Source: Pilaira anomala
Lineage: Eukaryota; Mucoromycota; Mucoromycetes; Mucorales; Mucoraceae
Assembly (NCBI GenBank): GCA_025716855.1
Contig: JAIXMQ010000063.1
Span: 62,001-126,000 of the forward strand
Direction: 5' to 3'
Length of the DNA: 64,000 nt
Shown: piece by piece, positions 1-13,276 of the stretch
How the letters are laid out: every line of letters starts with the position of its first letter
Position numbering within the stretch: the first letter of the stretch is position 1
The notes under the pieces: model-generated
Told to the model about the DNA's origin: nothing
What the model saw: only the letters and a program-made list of their open reading frames with translations
Database searches by the model: none
Position numbers and translations under genes: made by a program

Positions 1-1234
1 TTATATTTTGTTACCACAACGATAAAATGAATAAAATAGCATATGGTTCATGGACAGATTTAATATATCACAAATAAGTAAAATTCTCTACTACCAAGCA
101 CGAGGTACGGCTTTTTACTCGAATAACAAAAGTTAGGTTGTGTTTTTTTTTGCTACTAGCATTAAAAAATTATTGCATTCGGAAAAAGTAAACAGAAACG
201 GATTATATTGTAGAACCACCGTCAAATTTTCGATGCGTGCTTCTGAAAGACCAAGAAAGGTTGATTCAAAACGGAGTCGCAAAGATTATGGTTTCATAAA
301 TAATCTGATTCCAGTGTTTAAAGTAGTTTCAAATTCACACCGAAATATCTCATTTAAACAGGTATAGGCAAATTTTCACAGTAGAGGAATATACATAAAA
401 GTAACTTGTTGATCAACTGCTAGCGTGAGTATAAATAAGTTAGATTCAAATGATCTTCGAGTTCGGATATTAATGCAACAGAGGTAATAAAAGAGTATAA
501 ACCCACCCACCCCAATTCAAGTTGGGAAATACATACAATCTTAATTATTGTTTGTTGTATTGACATGTGTTCTTTTACAAGTAGAATTTAACGGGAAATG
601 CTTCTTTTTTCTCGCTACTCAAAGCATAGCCAAGGACAATTGTCTGGAGTTTCATGTGTTAGCATATCAAGAATGTGAGAGAAAACGTGGCTTTACAAAC
701 CTCTTTTTTTCGGAGAAGCCTATTTTGATCTTTGGACAGTTTATATCCAGCAATAAGTTAGAGCCCTTTTTTAAGCCACGATGTGATTTGTTGTGTGTAC
801 GCCTATAATTATTTATAATTAGAATCGGTATGCCCAATTCTAGTAAGATATTTTTTGTTTCTTTTAAATGAAAGAAATCAAGAGAAGCATAACTGGTGAT
901 TATGTAACTAACACATAATTCACAAGACAAGCTTTTTTTTAAAGACATGTGTCTGAGAGAATCTCGTATTTGATGAAAAACAATAAACTAGTGATACACG
1001 TATCTTTGATTGTTTTATGTAATCATTCCATTGTCAACAACATGAGCTATTTGTTACAAGAATGTATCGGCCAGCCTACCTATGAAGAAAGATGTTAACT
1101 ACTATTCATTACCTAAATATTTTTTTTTTTCAGGGCGAATTTCACTTAATTGAAAGCCTGAGGTTTAAAAAAGTAAATAGTAATAGATAAATTGTTATGT
1201 CTATATTTTTTTTTCTTCGTTCTCTTCGTTTACC
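1..1234. other. Intergenic, no gene recognised
   Basis: AT-rich sequence upstream of the propionyl-CoA carboxylase gene. Short open frames exist on both strands but none shows a recognisable domain or a convincing splice-linked continuation. The last stretch before position 1235 is T-rich and would serve as the promoter and 5' leader of the downstream gene. Confidence 0.5.
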
Positions 1235-3010
1235 ATGAGTTTGTTTGTTAGAAGACACTTGACACAATTAACTAGACATACAGTAATAAAAAGTGTTTCA
1301 TTTTGTGCATTCTCTTCTTAGAAAATAAGACTAACTTTGTTTTATTCATATATGAAACGACCAAACAGAATAGATGTTTTTATTCTACAACTAGCTTATT
1401 ACACGAGAAACGAAGAGAAAGTTTATTAGGAGGAGGAAAAGAGAAACAAGATGCACAACATGCAAAAGGCAAATTGACAGCCAGAGAAAGACTCGGTTTA
1501 TTACTTGACAAGAACTCATTTAGAGAATATGACGCCTTTGTTGAACATTCGTGTACTGATTTCAATATGGCATCGAACAAAATATTAGGGGATGGCGTTA
1601 TCACGGGTCATGGAACAATTCACGGGCGTAGAGTGTTTGTATATAGTCAAGATTTTACAGTTTTAGGTGGTAGTTTATCTCGTACGAATGCCAATAAGAT
1701 TTTAAAAGTGATGGATCAAGCATTATTAGTAGGAGCGCCTATTATTGGATTAGAGGATTCAGGTGGTGCAAGAATTCAAGAGGGAGTAGATTCATTAGCA
1801 GGATATGCAGATATCTTTCAAAAGAACGTGATTGCTTCTGGAGTTGTACCTCAAATCTCATTAATCATGGGGCCTTGTGCAGGTGGAGCAGTTTATTCAC
1901 CTGCATTAACTGATTTCACATTTATGGTTCAGGATACCTCGTACATGTTTGTCACAGGTCCAGATGTGGTGAAGGCAGTAACAAACGAAGAAGTGACCCA
2001 AGAGGAATTAGGTGGGGCTAGAACTCATACAAGAAAGAGTGGTGTAGCACATAACTCATTTGCTAATGATATTGAAGCGTTACAAGGTATTCGTGATTTT
2101 TTCCCTTATTTACCTTTATCCAATCGAGCCCCATTACCTCATCAAAAATGTGAGGATCCAGTTCAACGTCAAGATGATGCTTTAGATACTATTATTCCTT
2201 CTAGCTCAAATATTGCTTATGATATGAAGGAAGTCATTGGTCGCATTGTAGATACACATTCATTTTATGAAATTTCACCCAAGTTCGCAAAGAACATATT
2301 AATTGGGTTTGCAAGATTAGATGGTAAATCTGTTGGTGTTGTAGCAAACCAACCTCTGGCGTCATCTGGTGCGTTAGATATGGATGCATCTGTCAAGGCC
2401 GCTCGATTTATTAGATTTTGTGATGCATTTAATATACCACTTGTCACGTTGGTCGATGTCCCTGGGTTTATGCCAGGTACAACACAGGAACATGCAGGTA
2501 TTATTCGACATGGTGCTAAATTATTGTATGCTTATTGTGAAGCTACTGTACCTAAGTTAACAGTCATTACTCGTAAAGCTTATGGTGGTGCTTATATTGT
2601 AATGAGCTCAAAACATTTGCGAGGAGATTACAAGTAAAATTAAGAGTTCATATTAAAAAGAATATACTAATTTTTTTTATATAGCGTTGCTTGGCCTTCT
2701 GCTGAAATTGCAGTGATGGGAGCTGCAGGTGCCGTTGAAATTATATTTAGAAATCACCCTGATAAAGCAACAATGAGAAAGGAATACAAAGAAAAGTTTG
2801 CTACACCACTATTTGCAGCAAAACGAGGTTATTTAGATGATATTATTGAGCCAAAGTAAATAGTTTTTTTTTTTTTTTTTTTGTCATGTCAATTATTTAA
2901 CTTTGTTTTTTTTTAGAGAAACGCGTGGTCGATTGATTGAACAATTAGATTTATTACAAGCAAAATCTTTACAGAATCCATGGAAAAAACATGGTTGTAT
3001 TCCACTTTAA
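1235..3010 (+). CDS. PCCB: Propionyl-CoA carboxylase beta chain, mitochondrial
   Basis: Carboxyltransferase subunit that moves CO2 from biotin to propionyl-CoA, giving methylmalonyl-CoA in the mitochondrial matrix. Exons 1235-1282, 1369-2633, 2685-2855 and 2917-3010 join in frame to about 525 residues, close to the family length of about 540. The start at 1235 gives an Arg-rich amphipathic leader ([16 protein letters not shown]) typical of mitochondrial import; an ATG at 1303 lies inside intron 1 and is rejected. Family landmarks seen: [62 protein letters not shown] and [18 protein letters not shown]; the protein ends WKKHGCIPL. No alpha (biotin carboxylase) gene is in the window. The same family includes methylcrotonyl-CoA and acetyl-CoA carboxyltransferases, but the residues listed fit PCCB best. 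Confidence 0.93.
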
Positions 3011-3963
3011 CAATCAACTGAGAGCATAATTTTATCCCTTATTCCTTTATTCCTAACTATTTTACTTACATTTATTGAAAAAAAGAATAAAAATTTTGCA
3101 TGAAACTAAAAACAACAACACCTGTTTGTGAGGCTTGTGAAAAAAATAAGATACTAATAACAATCAAGTGAGTGGTCAATGAGGATCCAGTATAACAATC
3201 ACTTTAATCAGATAATGTAAAATAAGGATTAAAAATGGGATGCGAAAAAATATCATGCGCGTTTCTTTTCTCTTTAAATAAGCAAAAAATATAATCAGCA
3301 AAAAAACAAACCACGTAAAAAAAAGGTTTTAAAGTATGGTAAGGTTACATATTTTGGAATTCTATAAAATATTTTGGTACCAGCAAGATATTCAAGCAGG
3401 ACTAATAAACGATTTGCGCCTTTATATCCATCAAATTGAATCTTTGATATGAATGTATCTTTTCATTGATGTATTGGATAATATTATCGACTTTTCAATC
3501 TTCTGATCTGCTTGGTATTTTTCAAATTCTTTTTTGAAGAAAGATGATGTTTTTTATAGTATTCAGAAAGGTTTATCGATGCTCATATACAAATACATAG
3601 ATTATCAAATGATTCCAAAATTGAGTTCAAATAAGTGGTAAAAAAAAAAAAGGGATCTGCATAGTTCTTTCTTGATCCGTATTTGATGTTTATGGTATCT
3701 GCATTTATTCAAACAAATGTCAGTTCATCTATGAACTTTATACTTACGCAAAATATTTTAGATCTTGATATAAACAGATTGAGATACATATTATCAGCAT
3801 TTTGAGGTAAAAGTTTTGTTAGTCATTTTCATTTGATCAAAGTCTTTATAATTTATTAAAAAAAAGATCGTTGGAAAAAGAAGAAGATGAAAAAATGAAG
3901 TGTGTATACATATATATGGCAAAAATGAGAAATGAGGTTGGTTTTTTTTTGTTTGTTTGTTTT
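3011..3963. other. Intergenic between convergent genes
   Basis: About 950 bases between the stop of the PCCB gene (+) and the stop of the copper radical oxidase gene (-). AT-rich with A and T runs. It should hold both 3' untranslated regions; an AATAAA-like sequence lies near 3087. No further gene was seen. Confidence 0.5.
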
Positions 3964-5799
3964 TTAGATGAGTAAATCATTTGGATTATGTTCAACAAAG
4001 ATTTCAGTACCATTCGAAGGTACACCATCATAAAGAACATAAAGAACACCAGCACCAGGTGGATAAATAGCAGCATGGGGAGGTGCAGAAACCTTTAAAG
4101 TCTGTAAGTCATCAGAAACTTGATGATTCAAGAACACATAACGTTGAGACATGTGCATAGAGTGTGTACTAAATCCAGTACGAAGTAAACCTACACGAAT
4201 TTTACTTGATGCATCTAAATCTTTTCCTGCTAAACCACCTAAATTCAAAAGGATTTCAAAGGACTCATCGTAAGTAACAATACGTGGTACATGAGAAATC
4301 AAAGGTCTTGTAGCTGTCTTGAAAAGATAAGGAGGAGAGAAATATTCTACACGGAACTCAGTTGGGTATTCTGCATTGATATCAGGAGGGTCCACATTAT
4401 TTGAGCCTGCAATCCAAATACGACCATCAGGTAATGTCAAGGCAACTGAATGGTACATACGTGCAATATCTGTATTTGCCAAGTTTTGTGTCCAACGTTG
4501 TTTGGCTGGTGCAGTCGGTGTATAGATAAGTGGATCAAATGTAGCATCATGGTTACGACCGTTATAACCTGCCCATCCACGTTGACATCCATTGACCCAA
4601 AGTAAATTACCGTCTGCCATAATTAGACCATCCGGCATCAAACGTTTATGGACAAAGGTCTCCATTTCCCAATGAGGATCTTGATCACCTAAATTAATAC
4701 GACCACATGTATCATCCGCAGAAGCATTATTTTTCATACGTTCGGAACCACCACAAATCAAGATCTCTACATTATAATCATTTTTAGGATCCAAAGGCAA
4801 CATAATAGCACCGCCTGTCAAAGGATACGATCTTGGGTTTCCAGGAATATCAGGTAATTTCTTTACAATCTTTTGATTCTTGTAATCATAAATAATTGAC
4901 TTCTTATTAGCAAAAATGAACAAGTTACCATCAGGTAACACAAATACAAATGGATATAAATTATAGGGCATTGTGTCCTTCAAGAACTGGAAAAACACTT
5001 CTCCTTCAGGTCTTGGAGGCCAAAATTCATAAGAAGGTACATTGACTTCGGCTCGATTGACTGCTGTACCTTTTGTAGATCCACCAAGAATAAAGAGATC
5101 TCCTTCAGGTAATTGTTCAACGGTTGGGTACCAACGATTTTGTGTCATTCTACCTGTCTTGTATTCATCCCAGTAACAACTATTGTCAGTACATGGTGTA
5201 AAGTGTCTAATCGATTGCCATCCAGGCTCGGCTTTCCAATTACGGCCTCGTTTCTCTCCACCGCCTGTACTGATAAAACTACCATTAGCTAAAAATCCGC
5301 CTGCTGAACAAAACGTGTTGGTCTCGAGTGGTAAAGGTCGATACGTATTTGTATCTAAATCATACTGAACTGAAAATGCACTTTGCCCAGAATCAAATTG
5401 TGCTTCATTCCACTCAGCTATATAAAAAAAAAAAAAGAAAAGTAGTAAAAGATGAGTATATGTTTGCATATATGTATATATTTTTTACATTTATTTTGGT
5501 GGTACCTTTATCAATAATTAAAATCGTCTTTTCACTAAAAAAAAAATTATATATATATAAAAATTAATTTTTATTTCAGGCACATAGTTTTTTTTTGTAG
5601 TATTTTACTTTAAAAGAACAGCATGCATAGCGGCTACACCAGTTCTACCTATAGCCTCCATTTTACCTGATGTTGCAAATGGCGAAACTACAGTTTGACT
5701 ATTAGGCCAGTGAAAAGGTGAATTTTCGCCTTGGGCTGTAACTGACCTAACCAAGTAACTCACTGCTGTTACTATTGAAATAAAAGAAATAGTCTTCAT
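3964..5799 (-). CDS. Secreted glyoxal/galactose oxidase-type copper radical oxidase
   Basis: Copper radical oxidase of CAZy AA5 type, predicted to oxidise aldehydes or alcohols outside the cell and release H2O2. Exons 5799-5609, 5534-5506 and 5417-3964 join in frame to about 557 residues. The first 22 or so residues form a signal peptide (MKTISFISIVTAVSYLV..). Active-site landmarks of the family are present: Cys about 110 in FCSAGG and Tyr about 170 in NRWYPT (the Cys-Tyr cross-link pair), Tyr395-His396 in RMYHSVALTLPDGR (axial Tyr and Cu ligand) and His492 in GFSTHSMHMSQR (second Cu ligand). Kelch-like beta-propeller repeats precede a C-terminal DUF1929-type domain. The family assignment is firm. 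Glyoxal versus galactose oxidase specificity cannot be settled from sequence alone, though the overall form is closer to glyoxal oxidase. Confidence 0.88.
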
Positions 5800-7161
5800 A
5801 TATGTATTTTGTAAGAGAAGAAAAAGACAAATAACAAAAAAGAACAGGAAGAAAATCAGATTATTTATAGAAACTTTCTTTTCTGGGCTGAAGCGAAAAA
5901 AATAAAAAAATTATATGAGGTGATTTTTGAAGTCGGACTTCTGCCAAAATGGAAAAGAACACTGTACACCCTGTATTCACACACAAACTTTCATTCAATT
6001 GAAATTAATAAAGAGCAAATCAATTAGTGAAAGGTAATATATTGAAATAATATAATAAAGTATTGAATGCAGTAAAGCGTCAAAAAAAAAGTAACCGAGA
6101 TACCTATGTAAGGACAGAAAAAAATGATAAATGTATGTGTATGATTCATAATACGGCCATTCTCCTCCGATATGTAGAATCCAATTTATATTAGTACTTT
6201 TACATATCTTTTTTTTCTTTACTCTTAATACATATATACATCGTGTATTAGTTATAATGAATAACTTTAGTTTGATATGACTCTCTCTTTTTCTCTTTTA
6301 TATATCTCGTTTTGAAGGCGTATATTTTTTATAAATACGCACTAGCCACTATTTATCATAATTTCCAGGCCACAAAAATTCGGAGCCTGTACTTTTTTTG
6401 CATAAATGACCCTCCTTTTAGTCTTTGTTACACACTATCTATTCATCGACGGTGCCTTTAATATGCTACGATTTTTGTACATTGCACAATATATATGGAT
6501 TGATGCTATTTTACTGTTTCCCCCTCCCTCAATCTCTAAATTCTGGTTTGACTGGGTGGTTTATTTACATACCCTTATTCGTGATTTACAGAAATATTTT
6601 TTTTTGTGTGGACTCACACCTCAAAAAAAAAAAAGATAATTAATACAATTATTAACAGACATAATGTAATAAGATCTCATCTGTATTCGATAATTTAATT
6701 GTGACTCAAAAGATACAAGTATTACAATATGCTTTTGAAAAGTAATTTATTTAATGCATTGTTTTGGTTTCAGAGTCCTAGCTCCAGAAAACATAATTAG
6801 CAGACGTACAAGTTATCCTAAATTTTTAGCTATCACAACTAAAATAGGTTATGCCTTTTGTCTTGGTGATCTTTAAGTTTTTTTTTTTTTTTTCGCTATT
6901 AAAAAAAGAACTTGGCTATAGCATCTTATTTTACTTCATCAAAAAACTAATTAAGGTCATTAAACGTAACGTAGGGGCTTTGTTACCCTAATTCAATGGT
7001 AGTTTCAAAAGGCATTGTTTTTTTTAGAAAAAAAAAAAACTGGATGATTTGGGAAAAAATGGGTGGGTGACAGAACTTCCTGTGTTAAGAAATCCAAGTG
7101 GGTGATGTATAATTTCTCTTAATAACAATTTAAAGATTAGATCAGCCCAAGAAATGAGCTC
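5800..7161. other. Intergenic, no gene recognised
   Basis: Upstream region of the oxidase gene, AT-rich with many homopolymer runs. Open frames around 6406-6643 overlap each other in different frames, have no recognisable domain and are hydrophobic by composition only. Nothing else could be supported. Confidence 0.45.
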
Positions 7162-7789
7162 TCATTTACACTTCTTGCTTTTTTGAATAGATTTTCGATG
7201 GCGAAGTTCTGCAATTACTCTTTTAGATTCTTCATAACTTCCTACTAGTCTCCTTAACGAATGTGCCTCTAATTTAATTCCCATTTCATATACTTGCAAT
7301 GCTTCATTGTACCTGATAAAATTAAATATAAAAGGGATATCTAATGAATATTTCACAAGAAATCAAAATACATCATATATATATCTTTATTACCGCTCTA
7401 AATTTTCCAAAAGTAAAGCATATTCTTCATATAACAGAGCCAATTTGATCCCAATACCATGTTGAAAAAGAAACTCAAAGATTTTCCTCTGGTTCTTCAA
7501 ACCATGTAGCATATTCCATCCATAATTTCAAATTTCCTGGGTTCTGTTTATATATTTACTTTTGCTTTATATCGATTAGTTACGTCTTGTAATAGTGGTA
7601 TATAAGATAATCTACTGGTCCTTCCGGAAGCATTTCAGCTGTTCAAGCAATTTGTTTTATAAGCACATCCAAGACATCTATCTGTTCTTCAAATTTCACT
7701 TTTCCTTCTGTAATAGCTCGTTCCCGGTTGATTGTATCCCTCATAAGTAAACTAACTTGACAACACAAACTATATTCTTCTATTTTCAT
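7162..7789 (-). pseudogene. Broken fragment of Mad3/BUB1-type N-terminal (region I) domain
   Basis: The minus strand encodes, in pieces, the TPR-like region I of the spindle-checkpoint proteins Mad3/BubR1 and Bub1. In order: FEEQIDVLDV, TAEMLPEGP, RLSYIPLLQDVTNRYK, NPGNLKLWMEYATWFEEPE, KIFEFLFQHGIGIKLALLYE, EEYALLLENLERYNEALQVY and EMGIKLEAHSLRRL. The pieces sit in different frames and are split by in-frame stops (after IKQIA and after HYYKT) and by a frameshift after EEPE. A normal-looking intron (7393-7313) between LENLER and YNEAL still joins in frame, so this is a DNA-level duplicate, not a retrocopy. The frame ends at 7162 soon after the domain, with no kinase or further Mad3 region. It is read as a truncated, decayed duplicate. 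Assembly errors are possible but would have to occur several times. Confidence 0.72.
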
Positions 7790-8227
7790 GCTTGTAACCT
7801 ATTTATATAATTGTTATCAGGAAAAAGAAAAAAGAAATCAAGTAAAAGAGAAGAAAGAACTAAATTGTTTTGCAGCCTTTTTTTATTTAAAATGTATATG
7901 ATATATGTCGTTAATGGTAAGATACATCCAGTATTTAGTATTTCTATTACAAAGAAGCAATTCGTTATTTATTAATTTATTTAAATCAGTTTCATTATCC
8001 GTTCTTAACAGGAGAGAGAGGTTGGGAGGGGGGGGGGACTTCACGAGATTAATGAGACATGTGGCTATGGCCGGAAAGCTTTTAACATGAATAAGTAACT
8101 TACCAAATAGATTCCAGAGTGAAATAACTATCAAATTATCTGTCTCTGCCAAACATGCTTGTTACCAGTCGAATGTCTTTAAAGAATATGGTTGGGATCT
8201 TGTATACAAAAAGATCATTAGTAGAAA

Positions 8228-8258
<31 letters not shown>

Positions 8259-8694
8259 GTTTCTCCTCATCAAATCCAACGAAGCAGCACTTTTGTGTAC
8301 GTGATCAAAAAGATGATTATAAAATCTTTCTTGAGCTCGACAGCATACATAAGTTTTTTTTTTAAAAAACAACACCCAGTTATATGTATTGTAGAGATCG
8401 ATTACGCAGGGTTCACTACAAATATGACAGATTTGAAAAAGAACTCTTAAGGTAATAAAGAATACTCAATTCTAAAATAGTAATATAAACTGTTGTCTTT
8501 ATAAAAAATATACTGGCACCTACTTAAACTAGTAGGCTTATTTTTTTATTGGTATATTAAATATTAAAATGTACAGATGTGATATAAAAGAAATAAGTGG
8601 TTATAATGAATGTTTATGCAGTATGGTAAAACCTACAGAAAGCAAGAGAAAAAAAAAATTAGAAAACAATTAAATAAATAAATATATATATACT
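7790..8694. other. Intergenic, no gene recognised
   Basis: AT-rich spacer between the Mad3/BUB1 fragment and the stop of the IQGAP gene. It contains a short G run near 8028-8037 and a T run at 8230-8258. Open frames here are short and low-complexity, and no domain was recognised. Confidence 0.45.
8230..8258. repeat. Poly-T run
   Basis: Uninterrupted run of 29 T. Similar long A/T runs occur at 17000-17032, 29438-29472, 59756-59787 and 61727-61760. They are a general trait of this genome's noncoding DNA and likely length-variable. Confidence 0.9.
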
Positions 8695-11600
8695 TTACTT
8701 TTTGTTGATTAAGTAAATCAAAAGGTTTACATTCACCGTCGCCATGCCATCCAAAACCTTCATTGTCTGTACACCCTCATACTGAGTCTGCAACAACTCT
8801 TCATACTGAACATCCACTCTTAAATCCTGTGTATTCATTAACGGAAAGTACCCTTCAAACGTAATAATACCTGCACGATCCATGGATAAAATCAACGTAA
8901 TACGAGCATACAACTTCTTTGAGACTCCCGACAACTCTAAAATAATACCTCGATCATACAACGTCTTTGCAGAATACTTGAAAGACCCAAACTGCGGTAC
9001 AAGTCCATGACTCTTCAAGTTCTTCATATGAAAGTATTGTTTTGTAAATGGGAAAACAAACTTTTGTTTCTTACCACGACGTTCAGCCATATTATTCATA
9101 CATCCATCCAAATACTCTTTATAACTCGTGCCTTGTCCGATCAAGAACTGTCTCTTTTCATCTAAATGTAATAGGATGTTTTGTAATTTTTTGATCTCGG
9201 CATTACGTAACTTGCGACGCTCTCCTTTCTTGGTAATATCCACTGCAATCATATTAATCACACTTTGATACCCTGGGCTCTCTGGAATCACATGATGTTG
9301 TAACAAGTAAGCATGAAGCTTATTAGCAAATGACTTTAACTTTTCAAAGCTCAAACTTTTTTTTTTAAAAAAATAAAAAATTAGTTAATCAAAGATATGA
9401 ATTTTGGGACACATTGATTGAAATTTACCTCTTAACATCCATAGCTGCATTTTGGTACCCAAATTTAAAATTCCGTTCACGTATAGCCATCTCAATTTCC
9501 TTTTCAGTTCCTTCAGATGGAAACTGTTGTTCTCTCACAACTTCCCAAACCTTTTCATCTTGTTCTGTTACAGGTGCATTAAAGATAGCCTCTAAAGAAG
9601 GACCAGATTGTACTTGAATGACCAAAATCACTAAACGTTTTGTATCTAATAGGAGTTTCTTGATATCTCCACCTGATTCATTGGGTATACCATCACTTCG
9701 ATCACTGAGCTCTAAACGAAGTACATGTAAAGGAACACTCATGTTGATATCTGTAGGTGCATCCCCGAGTTCCCCCAAGATCGTATGTAAGATACCGTTA
9801 TTTTGGCGTTCGATAGAATCCAGGTTTTCTTCCAAGAGTTGATGGATATGGTAGAGTTCGGTTGGGTGGACGTAGATGGTTGGTTTTTGTGTGTTTGTGT
9901 AATCTGATAATTGGTCCATACCGAAATGTTGTTCAGGCTCTTCAACGTCTGTCACTTAAAAAAGAAAAAAAAAAGAAAATAAAAGTATATAAATATAAAA
10001 AAATTCAAAACACTTCAATGTTAAGAAAAGCACTTACAGTCCATAAACCATTGAGTGAACCTTTGGTTGGCAGATTTGATATAACTATTCAATGTACATA
10101 ATTCTGCGTTACGAGGATCAAAGTCTTTACCAATTGAAATTTGTTGCAACATTTTAGAAATCTAAATATATGAAAGAGTTGAATATATATAAACTACTTT
10201 TTTTTTTTTTAAAAAAAAACATACCTCTGCTAAATTCTTTCTTTGAAGAGGAGAAATTTCATGATTAAAAGACACATACTGTTCAGGTGCACTATAAAAA
10301 AAAAAAAAAAAAAAAACTCATGTTAAAACATACAAACACCATATCGCATCTATAAAAAATTACGTAATAGCCGGGCTCAAGTAACGATAATAAACAAAAT
10401 TTCCTAGGATCTTAATAATCTCTTCCGGACCTTCTTCAGGGAAATTATCCTCCATGACCACCAAAAGCTCTCTAGCAACCGCACGCATACCATACGGCAT
10501 CGAATCCACCGTCTTAATAATCGCACTCAAGAATTCCTCCGTTAAATTCCTCAATGTTTCTAAATGACTTGACAAAGCCTGTAGGACTTCAGGCACCTGC
10601 AACGCCTCTGACTGATGCACATGAAACGGTTTCGTGGAAGGATGTCCCGTCAAAGATTCCTCCTGACTCACAATCTTTTGATAGATCACCATCGGATTTG
10701 TTTCTAAATCCAAATCTCTATTCTCCGTCACTTTCTTTACAAGCTCTTCAAACAGAGATCGAAAGAATTCTCTTTCTTTTGCTCCTCGATTCACTTGAAC
10801 GACTAATTTCATAAAGGTGTAATTGCCACGCATGAACTCTTGGGGACTCTTGACCCGTTTCATTTCTTGCACAATACATGATTTACATAGGTTGATCAAG
10901 AGACATTCTTCACGTGCGTTTGTACCGTACCCGAATAAAGCCAAGACAGTCGCATCCATCTTGCGTTGTCCCTTTTTCTCTCCATACACTTGTGCACCAG
11001 CCGTCGACATCAATCTAGCAAGGTAAATAGGTTCTGTCTGTAACAAGAACACAAGCTGTTGATATAACTCTAATTTATCTCGATTTGTTTTATCTACACC
11101 ACGCAAATCGTATGGACTGTTAGACGCACCGGAAGATACCAATTGATTAAACCTTTGTTGTTGTTGTTTCTTTCGATTCGGGTTAATAAAGAACGCATTA
11201 CTTAACTTGACCACTTCATCCAACGTCACCGCATTTTTTAACAATAACGCAATCTGAATATCAATTGCGCTCACTTGATGATCCAACTGATTATTCTCTC
11301 GAATGGATTCAATCACCTTTTGTCGCAAGTCTTCCAGTATCAAATCTTCATTAAAATCTACATCACTATTACTCAACATATGAAGTACACTTTTAACAAC
11401 CCCAATGGATGGGTTCTTATCTGACTTGAGCTTTTGGTAAGCCAGTTCTTGGTATTTTGCACTGGCTTTCCCTTCCATTCTTAAGTGTCCTTGAGATCCT
11501 CCTTCAATCAAGTGTAACTGATGCATACCATCTAATTTATTCATGGCGAGTAATTTACGTATCATGGCTTGTAAGGCTACGATCCAGTCCTCTGGTGAAC

Positions 11601-13276
11601 TAAAGTACGCTAACTTCTTTTCTCCAAACTGTAAATAATGTGTGCTCTTTTGAATTCGACCTTGTTTGGCTTGTAATGTAGAGGCCACAGATTGGTATCG
11701 CTTTTCTTCTCGGATCTTTTGAAGGTTGTTGCGGGCCATAAAGGTACGGATACATCCTTGTGCGGATACAAGCACTTTTTGGTTGATGGGTTCTGTGAAA
11801 TGGTGTTCTAAAGTGGATGTACGTACACTGTCTTTTTCATCATCATTATCATCATCATCATTCTCTTCTTCTTCTTCTCCGTTTCTGTGGTTTCTGTTAT
11901 ATTTGCTGTATTTATTATATTCACTATTTTTATTGTTCCTATTGTTTTTGCTGTTCATGCTATTGAGGCTGTCATCATCATCTGAGTACAAGTCTTCTAG
12001 ATCTGACCCATTTACTCCGTGATTATAGTACTCTATTTCTGAATCAGATCCACTATTAGATGAACTACCATCGGCTTCTATTTAAAAAAAAAAAAAGTTA
12101 GAAGTTATATTTCTATTTTGAAAAATGGCATTTTTTTTTGGTGTTACCTAAAAACTGTAATCGTTTCATAGTATTAGTGATACCAACTACTGTATCTTGA
12201 TGATCACTTGCAGAAGTTCTTGATTCCGTATCTGAGTCATATAAATCAGCTACAATCAAATCAGGCGTATTTCTTCTGATATGTCTCATCTTTGGCATTA
12301 ATAAATTATCATCATCCTCATCCCCATCATCTTCATTTAATAAAGGTTCTTCAATCGGTCTAAACATAAACATCTTTTTCTTTCCTCCACCTCCACCAGC
12401 ACCAGCACCTGTACCATCCAATTCCTTTTGCAAAGAATTTCCTAAATTATCAAAATTTGGCATGACAGCCCCGGATTTCTCTAGATTTCGTTGTGTAGCA
12501 ACCAAGATTTCCTCCGAGAAATTAAATTTACCATGTAAATTCTTTATCTGAGGCGCGACTTGATTTGAATGTAATAAATGAGATAATGCATGAATACAAT
12601 AAATGACTTTGGGCATATTCTTTCCATCAAACAAATCTACAAATTCAAACCAAAAGATGGAAGGTAACCCAACTTGTTCAATCACAGATAGAAATGCATT
12701 GATATTGTTTGACCTTAAAAACTTGAATTTGGCATCACCAGAGATAATACTGGTGATCGAAGAAGGTTGAATACGACGTGCTAGTTTTGCAAGTACTACT
12801 CCGTCATGTAATGTTTGTTCTAGTTGAACAATAGATGCTTCTCGATTATCATTATCATCAATCTTTTCATTTAAAAAACTTTCAATCCATCTAATGTGTT
12901 ACATTTTACTATATTTAGTGAATTGTTATTAAATTTCTACATTTATTTATTTTTTTAAAACTCACTCGATGGCTTCTCCAATATGACACAGGTATTCATG
13001 AACTTGTAAACGGTTTCGCATTTTATCTGCCCATCGATTATCGTTCTTGGCTTGTACTCGAAGTAAATGAAGACGATCTAGTGTGGTTGTATTAAGTGAA
13101 TGGTTTTTATTATATACTAGTAAATATATGCTTACTTGTGCCTAAAATCAAAAAAAGTTATTTTTAGTGAATAAAACTTTAAAAACAATATCCTTTTTTT
13201 TTGTCTTACCTGCCACAGCCTTTAAATCTTTTTCTGATAAAGACACATCTTGCGGTAAAGAAATTGTTGGTTGCAT
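8695..13276 (-). CDS. IQG1: IQGAP-type scaffold (CH-IQ-RasGAP-related-RasGAP_C)
   Basis: Cytoskeletal scaffold of the IQGAP family (yeast Iqg1, fission yeast Rng2), known to link actin, calmodulin and Rho-type GTPases at the cytokinetic ring. Exons: 13276-13210, a possible 6-nt exon 13141-13136, 13077-12966, 12890-12148, 12077-10364, 10291-10225, 10161-10038, 9954-9429 and 9355-8695; about 1337-1339 residues. Order: calponin-homology domain (EYLCHIGEAIEWIE ... GLPSIFWFEFVDLFDGKNMP), acidic and Asn-rich linker, one IQ-like motif (GCIRTFMARNNLQK), RasGAP-related domain (YGTNAREECLL, NRGAKEREFF, FVYYRYLSPAITAPEQ) and RasGAP_C domain (LLQHHVIPESPGY ... VFPFTKQYFH). IQGAPs generally lack the catalytic Arg finger, so GTP hydrolysis is not expected. 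The exon 1 to exon 2 join is uncertain: both the 6-nt exon and a single 132-nt intron keep the frame. Confidence 0.92.

Noticed and set aside
140..367. 75-codon plus-strand frame at the left edge
   Set aside because: No domain, no convincing start context or partner exon; composition like other noncoding AT-rich stretches.
548..948. Overlapping frames on both strands
   Set aside because: Mutually overlapping, no recognisable motif, no splice-linked continuation.
1303..1368. Upstream part of a longer PCCB frame starting at 1303
   Set aside because: It lies inside intron 1; splicing 1282 to 1369 gives a mitochondrial leader in frame.
6406..6643. Two overlapping plus-strand frames
   Set aside because: Hydrophobic by T-rich composition only; overlapping frames cannot both be coding and neither has homology signs.
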